Notes under the pieces: model-generated | What the model was told of the DNA's origin: nothing | Seen by the model: only the letters and a program-made list of their open reading frames with translations | Databases searched by the model: none | Source of the DNA: Tachypleus tridentatus | Lineage: Eukaryota; Arthropoda; Merostomata; Xiphosura; Limulidae | Direction of reading: 5' to 3' | DNA length: 64,000 nt | NCBI RefSeq assembly: GCF_004210375.1 | Contig: NC_134830.1 | Coordinates: forward strand, 60,259,576 to 60,323,575 | Position numbers and translations under genes: made by a program | In this document: positions 1 to 10,050 of the stretch, in pieces | Layout: the number at the start of each line of letters is the position of its first letter | Numbering within the stretch: the first letter of the stretch is position 1

Positions 1-442
1 ATTATTCATTTTATATATATAGATATATTATGTTGCTTTAGACTTTGCACTACCCCCCTGGAGAAGTTTCTGTGGACGCCCAAGAATTCACACTAGTATA
101 AATATTGTAATTTTCCGATTATAATACTCATTGTAAATTTCACGAACAAATAGTCAGTTTTACTTCATCATAAATAACACACACCTATACTTTTACAATA
201 CTGTTGTTAAAGTAATCCTTTGACGACAAGAGTCTTAGTTTCTGTTTAATACACGTTCTAAAAAACACATTTAAAGACAATGGCGAACAATGGTGTAGGA
301 AGGTGTTGGAAAGTGTGAGGGGGTGCTTGACTAGACGTGCAGATTTTACAATTAGAGACTGAAAGTATAAGGAGCTGCTTAAAGCAGCTTCAGTGTTCCC
401 AAAGGCAGCTTAATCTAGTGTGTATGGGGGCATGTCCCCAAG
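1..442. other. Non-coding DNA, nothing recognised
   Basis: AT-rich sequence with no open frame of note and no repeat end that I can recognise. It ends at the left target-site duplication of the first SINE. Confidence 0.5.
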
Positions 443-454
443 AACGTTAATATA

Positions 455-731
455 TTTGTTTGTTTTTGAATTTCGCACAAAGCTACTCGAGGGCTATCTG
501 CGCTAGCCGTCCCTAATTTAGCAGCGTAAGACTAGAGGGAAGACAGCTAGTCATCACCACCCACCGCCAACTCTTGGCCTACTCTTTTACCAACGAAATA
601 GTGGGATTGACTGTCACATTATAACGCCCCCACGGCTGAAAGGGCGAGCATGTTTGGCGCGACGGGGATGCGAACCTGCGACCCTCAGATTACGAGTCGC
701 ACGCCTTAACACGCTTGGCCATTCCGGGCCT
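455..731 (-). mobile_element. tRNA-derived SINE, family A, full length
   Basis: The element lies in reverse orientation: the AAACAAAC-type tail is on the left and the tRNA-like head on the right, ending GGCCATTCCGGGCC. The head read on the minus strand has a pol III B box (GGTTCGCATCC-like) and an anticodon-loop sequence CTCGTAA, which suggests descent from a tRNA-Thr(CGU). It is flanked by a perfect 12-bp target-site duplication, AACGTTAATATA, at 443-454 and 732-743. The body contains the family's GACTAGAGGGAAG and CCAACTCTTGG blocks. This is one of about twenty family A copies in the window and one of the best delimited. Confidence 0.92.
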
Positions 732-743
732 AACGTTAATATA

Positions 744-1567
744 AAAATGTAACTTACATTTGCTATATAAGTCAAATTTGCAAAAGTGAGGGGGCTATAG
801 CAGAATTGGTTCCGGTGCCATCAGTGATTTGGATTCAAAATTTGAAGATCTCATCAAAAAGGATTTATAATTTTAAATACCAAATGTAATGTAGCAAAAA
901 ATGAGTTGTTTTTATTTCAAATTTTGCATGTAAGTGAATCTTAAAATCCAGAAGACTTATTTTTCTCGAATATTTTGTTTGAAAAAGCGTGTTTAAAAAT
1001 ACAAAAAAATTACAACAGAATTCAGTTATCACGTATGTAAATTACTAAAGTTTCGAGTAAGTATACATTATCGTTATCAATCCGTGTCGGAAAAGCCTAA
1101 TCTGGCTGTGAAAAACAAAAATTAACTTGTTACCATGTATTATACGCACCCTGACATCTATATAAATCTTTAGTAAAACAAAATTAGTATTATATTCGGA
1201 AAACTACTTGTCTTAATACTGTTATAAGCAGTAAGTAAGTAACTGAACCACATTGACTCATTTAATATATAAATAAATAAAATCCTCTAATTTTGTAGTC
1301 AAATAAGTATAAAAGATTAGTTATTTTAAAGCCAAACTTTTCACGTGAATTACACAAATAACATGAATATGGTAACAATCTGACAAATAAACGTAAAAGC
1401 ACCGTCTCAAAGTCTTGTTAAACTAAGTGTAAATATTAAGTAAATCCCAAGATGTTTTTGAATAAGTTAATCAGAGTAATATGTTGCATTTTTACACTCA
1501 TAACGTAGGTAAATTAACGTGTTAAAAGCATATGTAGATTATCCCGTAAATTAAATACTTTTTTTCA
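744..1567. other. Non-coding DNA, nothing recognised
   Basis: AT-rich spacer between two SINE copies. No open frame, tandem repeat or element end was seen. Confidence 0.5.
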
Positions 1568-1843
1568 GGTCCAGCATGACCAGATGGTTAAGGCACTCGA
1601 CTCGTAATCCGAGGGTCAGGAGGTCGAATCGCACCAAACATGCTCGCCCTTTCAGCCGTGGAGGCATAATAATGTGATGGTCAATTCCCTTATTCGTTGG
1701 TTAAAGAGTAGCCCAAGAGTTGGCGGTGGGTGTTCATAACTAGCTGCCCAGTCTTACATTGCTAAATTAGGGACGGCTAACGCAGATAGCCATAGTGAGT
1801 AATTAATTTTTTTCTATGCGAAATACTTGTAAAAAAAAAAAAG
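1568..1843 (+). mobile_element. tRNA-derived SINE, family A
   Basis: Plus-orientation copy starting near GGTCCAGCATGACCAG (consensus GGCCCGGCATGGCCAG) and ending in a run of A residues near 1830-1842. The head, the CCCTTTCAGCCGTGG block, the AGAGTTGGCGGTGGG block and the CTAAATTAGGGACGGCTA block are all present in the family order. It has several point differences and a shortened tail region, so it is older than the 455-731 copy. I could not define a target-site duplication. Confidence 0.85.
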
Positions 1844-3099
1844 GCCCAAATGTCTCTAAATAACAATGTTAACAATACCTGTCACCCGAAATTAAAGTTC
1901 TTTGAGCTAATATTCGTTTTAAAGTATATTTTGTTATCTTTTGCAGCTTTTATCAAGGTTAACAAATTTTTAATGATAACACCAGTGATCGAAACGTCAG
2001 ACCTGTTCAAAAAAACTAATCTTAACTTGGTGCAAAAGCTGTATATTGAAATAAGGTTGTTTGGTTTAGTCTGTTGTAACGAGAATAGATACTTAAAAAA
2101 ACATATACTTTCACGTTATCTTCGTAATAAATGGAATAAAAGTTAAATTAACAACCAATGATTTAAAGTTTTGCTTAAATAAAAGAATCAATACCTCAGA
2201 CATTGTATAATGTATTAATATATAATACATTTAAGATAGAACAATTACTTGAACACATTATGGAATCATTAGTCGCGAGTAATGTGCGAAAGAAACTTTA
2301 ATTTATTTGATATATAAGTTCGTATCAGTAACATGGCCGAAATTTCGCAATTAAAGGAAAAATATTTAACGTAAAAAACATTCCTTGTATATTTTTCGCG
2401 TACAAAACATAAATTGCAGTATAATATATGTATATATATATATATATGTTATAATGTTTACAAAAATTAAGTTTATTAATAAGAATTTAATTTTTATCTA
2501 AGCTATTACACCGAATGACTTAAGTTTGATGACACATTCTGTACTTAATACCTGACTAAATTGTATCTGATTTAGCGCCACCATCAAAACAATTTAGAGC
2601 TTTTATTTGAATAACTCAACTGTAACGCTCATATTATATGTTTTTGTATTTAATGGTCAAATTTAAATGATTTAAAAGCAAAAAACAACGTATCAGTAAA
2701 GAACGTAAATTTATGGCAGAGATGAGAAGTCCAACAATGATAACAGAGTCGTTTCCAGGCTACTTGCATTCATTATTGCAATTATCTATATGAATATGCC
2801 ACCTATTAGTTAATACATAAATATAGTATTATTAACTTCCTTTTTTAAACAAACGTTAGAAGTAAAAATGTGTTACGACGGCAGACTAAAATAAAGCTAC
2901 TTAATTATGCATCAGGTAACGTATTTTGCATCCAAAGTTCTACTTAACGGAATTATTTCTTTGTTCTTCCTTATTCCATGTCATATACAAATTGCTGCCG
3001 TAAATTTTTTTTATCTCTATCAACGTTCTTACACTTAAGATAAACAATGTAACACGGTTCAAAAACATAAAATATCTGGAAAGTTTACATACGAGTGCA
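1844..3099. other. Non-coding DNA with short TA-rich runs
   Basis: AT-rich DNA with a short TATATA run near 2427-2448. A 98-codon open frame at 1850-2146 has no recognisable domain and has the composition expected of chance frames in AT-rich DNA, so I do not call it a gene. Confidence 0.45.
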
Positions 3100-3109
3100 A
3101 TATAATGAG

Positions 3110-3398
3110 TGGGCCCGGTATGGCCAGGTGGTTAGAGCGCTCGACTCGTAATATGAGGGTCGCGGGTTCGAATCCCAGTCACACAAAACATCCTTTCCCT
3201 TTCAACCGTGGAGGCGTTATAATGTGATGGTTAATACCACTATTCGTTAGTAGAAGAATAGCTCATAAGTTGGCGGTGTGTGGTGTTGACTAACTGCCTT
3301 CCCTCTAGCCTTACACTGCTAAATTAGGGATGCCTTGCGCAGATTTCTCTCGTGCAGTTTTGCACGAAATTGAAAAAACAAATCAAACAAGCAAACTA
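3110..3398 (+). mobile_element. tRNA-derived SINE, family A, with well-kept head
   Basis: Plus-orientation full-length copy. The head at about 3111-3181 keeps an A-box-like TGGCCAGGTGG, an anticodon-loop CTCGTAA and a canonical B box GGTTCGAATCC, so it could still bind pol III factors. Flanks share about 9 bp, ATATAATGA, at roughly 3100-3108 and 3398-3406, consistent with a target-site duplication. It ends right beside the predicted poly(A) signal of the secreted-protein gene encoded on the opposite strand. Confidence 0.9.
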
Positions 3399-3414
3399 TA
3401 TAATGAAAGTTATA

Positions 3415-3420
3415 TTTATT
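3415..3420 (-). promoter_or_regulatory. Candidate poly(A) signal AATAAA of the secreted-protein gene
   Basis: On the minus strand this reads AATAAA and lies about 180 bases downstream of the stop codon at 3602. It is the first canonical hexamer I could place in the right spacing. Several AT-rich runs nearby make chance occurrence possible. Confidence 0.4.
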
Positions 3421-3601
3421 ATATCTTGTTTTAATTTAAAAAAGCATCCCGACAGTTAAGATCACTAAACATTTTTTTTAATTACAGAATGAAACCACAT
3501 TTTTTTTAATTTAATAAAGAAATCTGAACTCTTGAACTTTCCTGTAAATCAGTTACCAAAATATATGAAATGGTTCATTGATGATGAAGTCTTCCTGATA
3601 C

Positions 3602-3734
3602 CTAGTAGTCAACCTTGCTGCAAGTGAATATTCTGCAACGTCCTGGGTGATCTCTCCCATAAATAGCTGTTTTTTTCAGTCTCATTTTGAATGGTTCTTC
3701 AATGTATTTGTTTTTCAGGATTGCGAAAATGATA
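3602..3734 (-). CDS. Secreted-protein gene, last coding exon
   Basis: The acceptor GCGTTATTTCCTTAG lies 119 bases beyond the exon 2 donor. The exon supplies the single base needed to finish the Leu codon, then encodes 43 residues and ends with TAG at 3604-3602. The C-terminus contains GRDHPGRCRIFTC, with two cysteines four residues apart. Alternative acceptors nearer the stop do not keep the frame. The very short intron (3735-3853) is typical of compact arthropod introns. Confidence 0.8.
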
Positions 3735-6700
3735 CTAAGGAAATAACGCAAACATAAACTTTTTAAGCATCATATTCACTGTATATATATTTCTAATTAA
3801 AATTTTCAATAACAGTAGACATAAACATTGACAGATAACTTTGTAATACTTACAGTGAAGCAACTTCTTTCTCCATATCTGACATAGCCCCCTGGCGGTC
3901 AGAAAATTGACACACTAACCTCTCCAGACAATGGTTATTCAAATCTAACATTCCGCTGCATTTTAGGTAGGTCGCCATTACTTCATCGCTGTAGTCCCCT
4001 TGTGGTTGGATTTTCTCTAAATATTTCTGGATCACGTCTAGTCCTTCTAATCCCTTTTTGTCATTAGATATCGTTTGGAATTTAAGATGGCCCCAGTCAT
4101 TCCAAGAGGGCGTCATGAGTTTTCTGGAAATGGTTTCCCTGCGCCTCCTACCAGCAGCAGCGTTGACAGTAACGGTCGGGATTAATAGTCCCCCAAAACC
4201 TGCAAAAGCCAAACCAGCCAAAATTGGTAAGGCTGCAAGGGGTGCAAGAAATGCCAGAAGTCCTGACAAAGCCCCGCTCTTGGGCTTTTTGGTTTTGTAA
4301 CCATAATGTTGAAACTTATGATACTCCCAAACATCACTATCTTGGTACCCATGAGCTGAACCATCCAACCTGCTGTTATAACCATCTTCATTTTCGTCGT
4401 AGTTACTATAGTCATCTGTATACATGAAGGTTTGAAAAAAATGTTATTAGAATAAGATACTTATTTTGACTTATAAGAACATAATCAGCTGAGTTGTTGT
4501 ATGCAAGTAATATCTTCTATTATTTTAATATTGTCCTATTTCTTATTTGCCAATAATTTTCAATTATCTATAAATTCAACCTTGTAACGCCTACGGAACT
4601 CATAAGTGAATAATTAATAATAACCTCTGAATAGTCACTCTTTCTCATTAGATATTTAAAGTACAATACAACATTTAAAGTTATACGTAAGTTTCCAGGT
4701 GTAAATGAACAATTCGAACCAAAGGTACACCAGAGTACTCATGTTTTACCCATATGTTTGTTAAAAAACTTGGGTACAAGAGAAAGAGGGGTATTCAATG
4801 GGAGATTCTTATACCCATTATCTTGTTGGTTTCGAACACATCAGATTCAATAGACCTGGTTAGAGCATTATATTAACCGACATCAGTAAAAAAAATCCGT
4901 AGATGGACTCATCACTTGTGCTTATTGGAAGGTTAATAGATTCACGTTCCTCGTGAGAAGCGCATAACTTTGTCGTACACATATCTGATGTTTGTTAAAA
5001 AATATCATAAACGAAACTTGATGTAGTAATATAAGAAACTAATTGTAGTTATTGAGGATATTTAGGAAATCACATTTGATATTATCAAACTCTAGGATTG
5101 TTTCCAAAATAAATTAACGCTATTTGCATAACAATAGAATATGTCAAAGCAATATAACAAAATTCTATATTATGTTTACACAAACAGTTTTTTTCTGACT
5201 TGAAGTGACCATGCCCTATGTGGTCCAACCTTTCACACAGTAGCGCTAGCTTTTCGAAGCATTATCCTAGGGCTTAAGTTGTATTGGTTTGCTTGTTGTT
5301 AAGCACAGCGTTACACAATGGGACATCTGTGATTTGTCCACCACAGGTATCAAAACCTGATCTTTAGCGTTATAAATATTCAGGCTTACCGCTGAACCAC
5401 TGGTCGGCAAGTTGTATCGCATGACAAATAATTATTCTGATTAGTGAAAACGTTCGGTCATTAGTAATTTTTGTTTGTAATGCAGTACAAGTTGGAGCCG
5501 ATAGTTGAAGTTTGTGCGTTAAGTGATGCTTATAAAGGTAACCTATTGCAGGTGAACAGGACCTGAACGTCTTAACGTCTAGGTGTGTGATTCTGGTCGT
5601 CTTATTTTTTGTTTATTTTTATACATATATTAAATGTAACAATACAAAGAGTTAGGTACGTTATAGTAGAACGATTTTGAATATGCAAATGAGTAAACCA
5701 CGTGATAATTAGAACTAACAAAAAGTAGTCGTGGTGGAACAGAATGTATCAGAACTACATTGTGACATTGTTTGGCAATTCGTACGTAGTGTAATGCTTT
5801 CGAAATTGGATCAGTTTTGGGAAATATGTGTAACAGCATTTTTGGACATAACATATTCATTGACTTAGATAACAAAGATGATAATTATAATAAAATTGTA
5901 CATATTATAATTCCTTTAATGTCTTCATATTGTTTGTTGCCAACCTCATTTAAAATAGAAACTTCAGTCAAATATAAGAAGGCGGAAGCATAAACTAAGG
6001 ACACTCATGCAAGAACGTGGACATATATCACAAAAGATAATGAGGGGACATTTGGGGACGGTGTGTATATTGGCTGATGGTTGAACCTTGTTGTTTAGAC
6101 AATTGTGTGTGATTTTCGTTAGAAAATAAGTCGAATAGCCATTATTTTATGGGTTCGTAATCCCTGCCAATTAAAAGACAACTTTAATTCCTAATTAAAA
6201 CCTTCTACCCTTAAATTTAGTTTAGAATAGTATACGGACATAGCCTTCACATTAAACACCTATTTCAGTACAAAGATCAACCACCTATTGGTAAAATTCC
6301 ACGTTCATGGCTCGAGTCACTATACACGCGTAGTGACTGTATGGTCACTTCCATTGGCAGAACGAACAGCCACTTAAAAACTAGTCTGTGAACATTTAGG
6401 AGCATCTAACAGAACCAACCTTGCACTACTTAAACCCACCCACTCATTCTTTCGTTCACATTCTAAAACCACAGGTCAAAATATCTTATTTAACGAGTTC
6501 TCTAACCTCCCCTTAGGACCTTCAGACCTTGAGTTCTATATTAAATAAAGACCGCGCGATCCTTGTTGATTCACAAAGTTCTTTAGACCTAAAATTGTTT
6601 TAAACTTTTACATGTAACTTAGCTACTCGTAATATATATATAAAAACATTGTTTTATCCATCCTTTAACTGCTTTTTATATTAAATAAATAAACTAATGA

Positions 6701-7939
6701 TTATTTTATTATATTATGATTTTTGTAATAATCATCTTTCTAACACAATTTTCAGATTTCGGTGAGGGTGAAATAAGTTATTTCGTAACTTTCGAACTTG
6801 TAAATAAAATGTTCTATGTTTCGTCAACAGTCTTCATTTTCATTATGAAACGGATATTCATAATATTCCACATGAAAACACATCGCTCACGTCATTCGAC
6901 GTAGCAGCTGTGAATTTCTACGCGATCTCACCGTTGAAACTGGTGCCGTGAAACCATCGCCCTCGTGCACCAAATGGATGGTGAATTGTTTTTGTTTGCT
7001 TTTGAATTTCGTGTAAAGCTACACCAGGGCTATCTGCGCTAACCGTCCCTAATGGAGCAGTGCAAGACTATAGTGAAGGCTGCTAGCTCTGACTACCGCC
7101 AACTATTGAGCTATTCTTCTACCAACGAATAGTGGGATTAAGCGTCACATTATAACGCCCACACGGCTAAAAGGGCGAGCATGTTTGATGTGACGGGGAT
7201 TCGAACCCGCGATCCTCAGATTACGAGTCAAGCACCTAAACCACCTGGCCATACCGAGCCTTGGATGGTGAAAAACCTACAGAAAAGAGTGATGTTCTTT
7301 CGCCATTACAACGTTGCAACGAGGCCTTTTAAAATAGAAATCACACTAGACGGCTATTTTCAAAATATATGGTCGTCAGATAGAACTCGACTGAACTTGG
7401 CGATGTGAGCTGTAACGACGTGGTGGTGTTCCAAATTCGTTTTAATAAAAACGTACTCAACCTCTAAATAACCGAGGACTTCAGAAACGTTTCGCACTGT
7501 GAGTTAGGAAAACAAATGCAGTGACAATGAAACATTTGGAAAATCCTGGTATAATCGCTAGGTTTTTCTACTTTCCATGTTTAATTCAAGTTATATGTAA
7601 ATATAAGTATCAATGAATTCAATTCGTATGGTCAGCGGATAACTCTGTGCCAGCAACAAAACGTATCGACAAAGCTAGTGTGTTTTAGATGTTACTCAAT
7701 ATGTAACACATTTCGACTTAGAAGTATGTTGTTCACTTATTTATAATTACAACTATGTTGTTTTCCCACCATTTTGCTACAACCTGTTACTGCGGATGAC
7801 ACTTACCGTAGATGTTATTTCGTCTAATCAGTACTGAGGATAGATTGTTCGGGTTGTTAAACCATTGCACTGCGTCACTTCCTGTCCTGCAAGTAATAGC
7901 GAGAAGTAGGGCTATATAAACTTTCCAAAGAGGCGCCAT
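3602..7939 (-). CDS. Secreted protein with hydrophobic core, RRRR site and Cys C-terminus (three exons, complete)
   Basis: The coding sequence is join(7939-7807, 4415-3854, 3734-3602) on the minus strand, giving 275 residues. Residues 1 to about 23 (start MAPLWKVYIALLLAI) form a classic signal peptide. A Tyr/Asp/Asn-rich acidic stretch follows at about 45-75, then a Gly/Ala/Leu/Pro hydrophobic stretch at about 94-133, then RRRR at 134-137, which looks like a furin-type or basic processing site. The C-terminal part has cysteines at 197, 207, 213, 265 and 270. All exon phases join without adjustment: exon 1 leaves one base, exon 2 leaves two. The architecture recalls arthropod secreted proteins of unknown function with a hydrophobic block before an RRRR motif; I cannot name a family with certainty and assign no function. 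The hydrophobic block could be a membrane segment or a buried or aggregating segment of a secreted precursor. An acceptor just before the ATG implies an upstream 5'-UTR exon, which I did not locate. Confidence 0.8.
3854..4415 (-). CDS. Secreted-protein gene, second coding exon
   Basis: Bounded by an acceptor reading CCTTCATGTATACAG after a T-rich tract and by a consensus donor, CACT followed by GTAAGTATT. An ATG at 4425 lies inside the intron side of the acceptor and would give a shorter frame without a signal peptide. I prefer the spliced model because the phase left by exon 1 (one base) is exactly what this exon needs. The apparent stop after ...EVASL is simply the TAA of the donor site. 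The exon encodes residues 45-231, including the hydrophobic block, RRRR and three cysteines. Confidence 0.8.
4416..6985 (-). other. Intron 1 of the secreted-protein gene (main part)
   Basis: About 3.4 kb of intron lies between exons 1 and 2 (4416-7806). Apart from a degraded family B SINE at about 5284-5408 and a family A SINE at 6986-7261 it holds only AT-rich DNA. Open frames at 5630-5875 and 6716-6904 show no domain and are taken as chance. Confidence 0.5.
5284..5408 (-). mobile_element. tRNA-derived SINE, family B, decayed
   Basis: Reverse-orientation copy: a TGTTAAGCACAGCGTTACACAATGG tail side (cf. GCACAAAGCTACACAATGGG), then GGTATCAAAACCTGATCTTTAGCGTTATAA and ACCGCTGAACCACTGG, which is the reverse of the family B tRNA-like head. 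Substitutions throughout show it is old. It sits in the intron of the secreted-protein gene. Confidence 0.7.
6986..7261 (-). mobile_element. tRNA-derived SINE, family A, full length
   Basis: Reverse-orientation copy with the head at the right, ending CCATACCGAGCC. It has a perfect 11-bp target-site duplication, TGGATGGTGAA, at 6975-6985 and 7262-7272. A 75-codon open frame over its right half (7181-7408) is an accident of the SINE sequence. It lies within the intron of the minus-strand secreted-protein gene, in the same orientation as the gene. Confidence 0.92.
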
Positions 7940-7942
7940 TTT
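7807..7942 (-). CDS. Secreted-protein gene, first coding exon (signal peptide)
   Basis: The exon follows a strong minus-strand acceptor, TTTCTTTTTTAACTTCAG, with the ATG three bases inside the exon (7939-7937). It codes 44 residues, including the signal peptide and the start of the mature chain (VQWFNNPNNLSSVLIRRNNIY), and ends TCTACG followed by the consensus donor GTAAGT. One base is left over to complete the Asp codon that opens exon 2. A start codon so close to the exon edge is common where the 5' UTR is interrupted by an intron. Confidence 0.8.
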
Positions 7943-8818
7943 CTGAAGTTAAAAAAGAAATCAATTATTTTAAATTTCTGAACCCCAGCAAAAAATCTAA
8001 CTTAAGTTAACTATGTGTATGACGTAACTATCAAAATATCTTGAAATCTTGACTAACATCGTTGTGAAATATAAATGCATCTTAAGAGGTTGTATATTGA
8101 ATTATTTTAATAATTATAAATTATTTATTTCGTAATTATGTAAATAAAAATTGTTTAAAGAATAATAAAATTATCTTTGGTAAGTTCATAACTAATAAAA
8201 TAACTGTTAGACATTTTTAAGATATTACAATTATCCCACTTAAAAGGCATTGGTTCTCATTTTACAATGTGTGAGACCATCGTTCAATTACCATTAAAGT
8301 GTGATAAGCATTAAAAGGAAACTGTGTTCGAGCAGTTACTATACATGAAAATTGATGATATAAATGTGTAATGTCTGAACCTTTATTATATCTGTTATAT
8401 CTCATCCGGTGTAATGATCTCTGGCATTCGTCTGAAAGCTTCGTCGGCACTAAGCAAGTCAAACGTAGTGTATTTGACAGATTTTAAATTTTCCTTTGGT
8501 TTCACTCATAAGTTATCAGAATTGCTTAACGATAAATAGATCTTACGTTCAAATTATTAATATATATATAACTATCAAACAAATTGTTTACATTTCAGTT
8601 TAAAAGTTACGTATATTTCGTTTAAGCTTCATAATCAAATGTCACATCAAACAAGTGATGAAAGTATTTTAATATTAAACTCATCCAATTTTGGCTTGTT
8701 ATACAACACACTTTACGTTAACGTTTATTTAACTTGTCGGTAACACTCCAACAACATATGAATTCTCAATGGTTGAATTAAAACCGTTCTATTTACAAGT
8801 TATTTTTTATTTTTAATC
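7943..8818. other. Region upstream of the secreted-protein gene, nothing firm recognised
   Basis: AT-rich DNA upstream of the first coding exon on the minus strand. It should contain the remainder of the 5' intron or UTR exon of that gene, but I could not choose a convincing donor or promoter. A 66-codon minus-strand frame at 8262-8462 has no recognisable feature. Confidence 0.4.
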
Positions 8819-8986
8819 AAAATATGGTTGTGACTTCTCAGTAGTAGAGCTGTTCTTATGAGCCAGAAACCTTTAATACAAAATATGGTTGTGACTTCTC
8901 AGTAGTAGAGCTGTTCTTATGAGCCAGAAACTTTTAATACAAAATATGGTTGTGACTTCTCAGTAGTAGAGCTGTTCTTATGAGCC
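8819..8986. repeat. Tandem repeat, 61-bp unit, about 2.8 copies
   Basis: Units begin at 8819, 8880 and 8941, each reading AAAATATGGTTGTGACTTCT and continuing identically; copies one and two differ at a single base near their ends (CCTTTAATAC against CTTTTAATAC). Near identity means a recent duplication or ongoing homogenisation. The third copy stops at AGCCACTCAG. Confidence 0.93.
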
Positions 8987-9064
8987 ACTCAGCTACACGT
9001 ATTGAAGTTTCTCAGTTATTCCGATATAAAATTCCGTGAATTTGGACATTGATTCCTTCCCCAT

Positions 9065-9325
9065 GTTTCTGTTTGTTTGTTGTTATTTTTATGAGCTGAA
9101 AGCATTACACGGTATGCCCGTCCCTAAATTTGATGTACTGTCCAAAATGAGTGCAACAAACCAGCGACAAACACTTTTTCCGGCAATTTTTGAACCGAAT
9201 AATGAATGACTGTCACATTTATAAAGCGTCCGCTTTTGAAAGTGAGACTGTGTGCAGTAGCATCATGTCTTGAGCCTTAGATCTTGTGATTCGCAACCAG
9301 CACGCTAACCACTAAGTTTCGCCCA
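9065..9325 (-). mobile_element. Old tRNA-derived SINE relic
   Basis: The tail GTTTGTTTGTTGTTATTTT lies at the left and a tRNA-like head at the right (ATTCGCAACCAGCACGCTAACCACT and so on). Blocks such as GCCCGTCCCTAAATTTG and GACTGTCACATTTATAAAGCG match family A in order but with heavy divergence. It may instead be a third, related family. Confidence 0.5.
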
Positions 9326-9344
9326 TTTAAAAAGCACACAATCT

Positions 9345-9455
9345 CCCAATGTAACAGCTAACTCACACCGCTAGAAACCAGGTTTCGATACTCGTGGTGG
9401 GCAGAGTGCAGATAGCCCATTGTGTAGCTTTATGCTTAATTCCAAAGAAACAGAA
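9345..9455 (+). mobile_element. tRNA-derived SINE, family B, partial
   Basis: Plus-orientation copy with GCTAGAAACCAGGTTTCGAT, ACTCGTGGTGGGCAGAG and GCAGATAGCCCATTGTGTAG blocks followed by an A-rich tail. The first part of the head is degraded. The GGTTTCGATACTC element corresponds to the pol III B box. Confidence 0.75.
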
Positions 9456-9774
9456 AGCACAAATCGCTATTTGAAATATTATTTTTTAAATTATAAATGC
9501 AATTTCAGTCAAATTCTATTCATACAAATAGTGAATTTAAAAACCTATCTCTACATATTAGTTTACAAAATATGATAATATTGAGCATACTTCTATAGAA
9601 ATCTGTTCTTCTCAAATAATAATAGTTGTACGAAAACAAACATGGTAATGTTTATTGTAAATATTACAATAATAATACAACTTTAAGGCCGAGGTTCTTC
9701 ATTGTTATTGACTATAAGATTTTACTGAAAGTTTTGATGATATTAAGTTACTGTTGTTTCTAAAGTTTTTGCTT

Positions 9775-10050
9775 ATGTTTGTTTGTTTTTGAATTTCGCG
9801 TAAATCTGCACCAGGGCTATCTGCGCCAGCCGTCCCTAATTTCGCAGTGTAAGACTAGAGTGAAAGCAGCTAGTCATCACCACCAACCGCCAACTCTTGG
9901 GCTACTCTTTTACCAATGAACAGTGAGATTGAACATCACATTAAAACGGCCCCACTGCTATAAGGGCGATGACGTTTGTTGGGGCGGGGATTCTAACCAG
10001 CAATTCTCAGAATGCGAGTCAAGCGCCGTAACCACTTAGCCATGCCAAAC
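9775..10050 (-). mobile_element. tRNA-derived SINE, family A, diverged
   Basis: Reverse-orientation full-length copy from TTTGTTTGTTTTTGAATTTC to GCCATGCCAAACC. The head is altered (GATTCTAACCAGCAATTC in place of the usual B box), so it is unlikely to be transcribed. No target-site duplication could be recognised. Confidence 0.82.

Noticed and set aside
1850-2146. 98-codon plus-strand frame.
   Set aside because: AT-rich, low-complexity composition, no motif and no splice or promoter context.
3111-3181. Possible functional tRNA-Thr gene.
   Set aside because: It is continuous with a SINE body and tail and is one of many copies, so it is a SINE head.
3553-3676. Alternative terminal exon for the secreted-protein gene ending in ...FHIFW.
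   Set aside because: No acceptor gives the required phase. The exon at 3734-3602 joins in phase and gives a Cys-containing end.
4423-4425. ATG at the start of the 191-codon frame, as start codon of the gene.
   Set aside because: It lies on the intron side of a good acceptor, would lack a signal peptide, and the upstream exon joins in perfect phase.
7181-7408. Frame containing GIRTRDPQITSQAPKPPGH.
   Set aside because: This is the translated tRNA-like head of a SINE and not a protein-coding gene.
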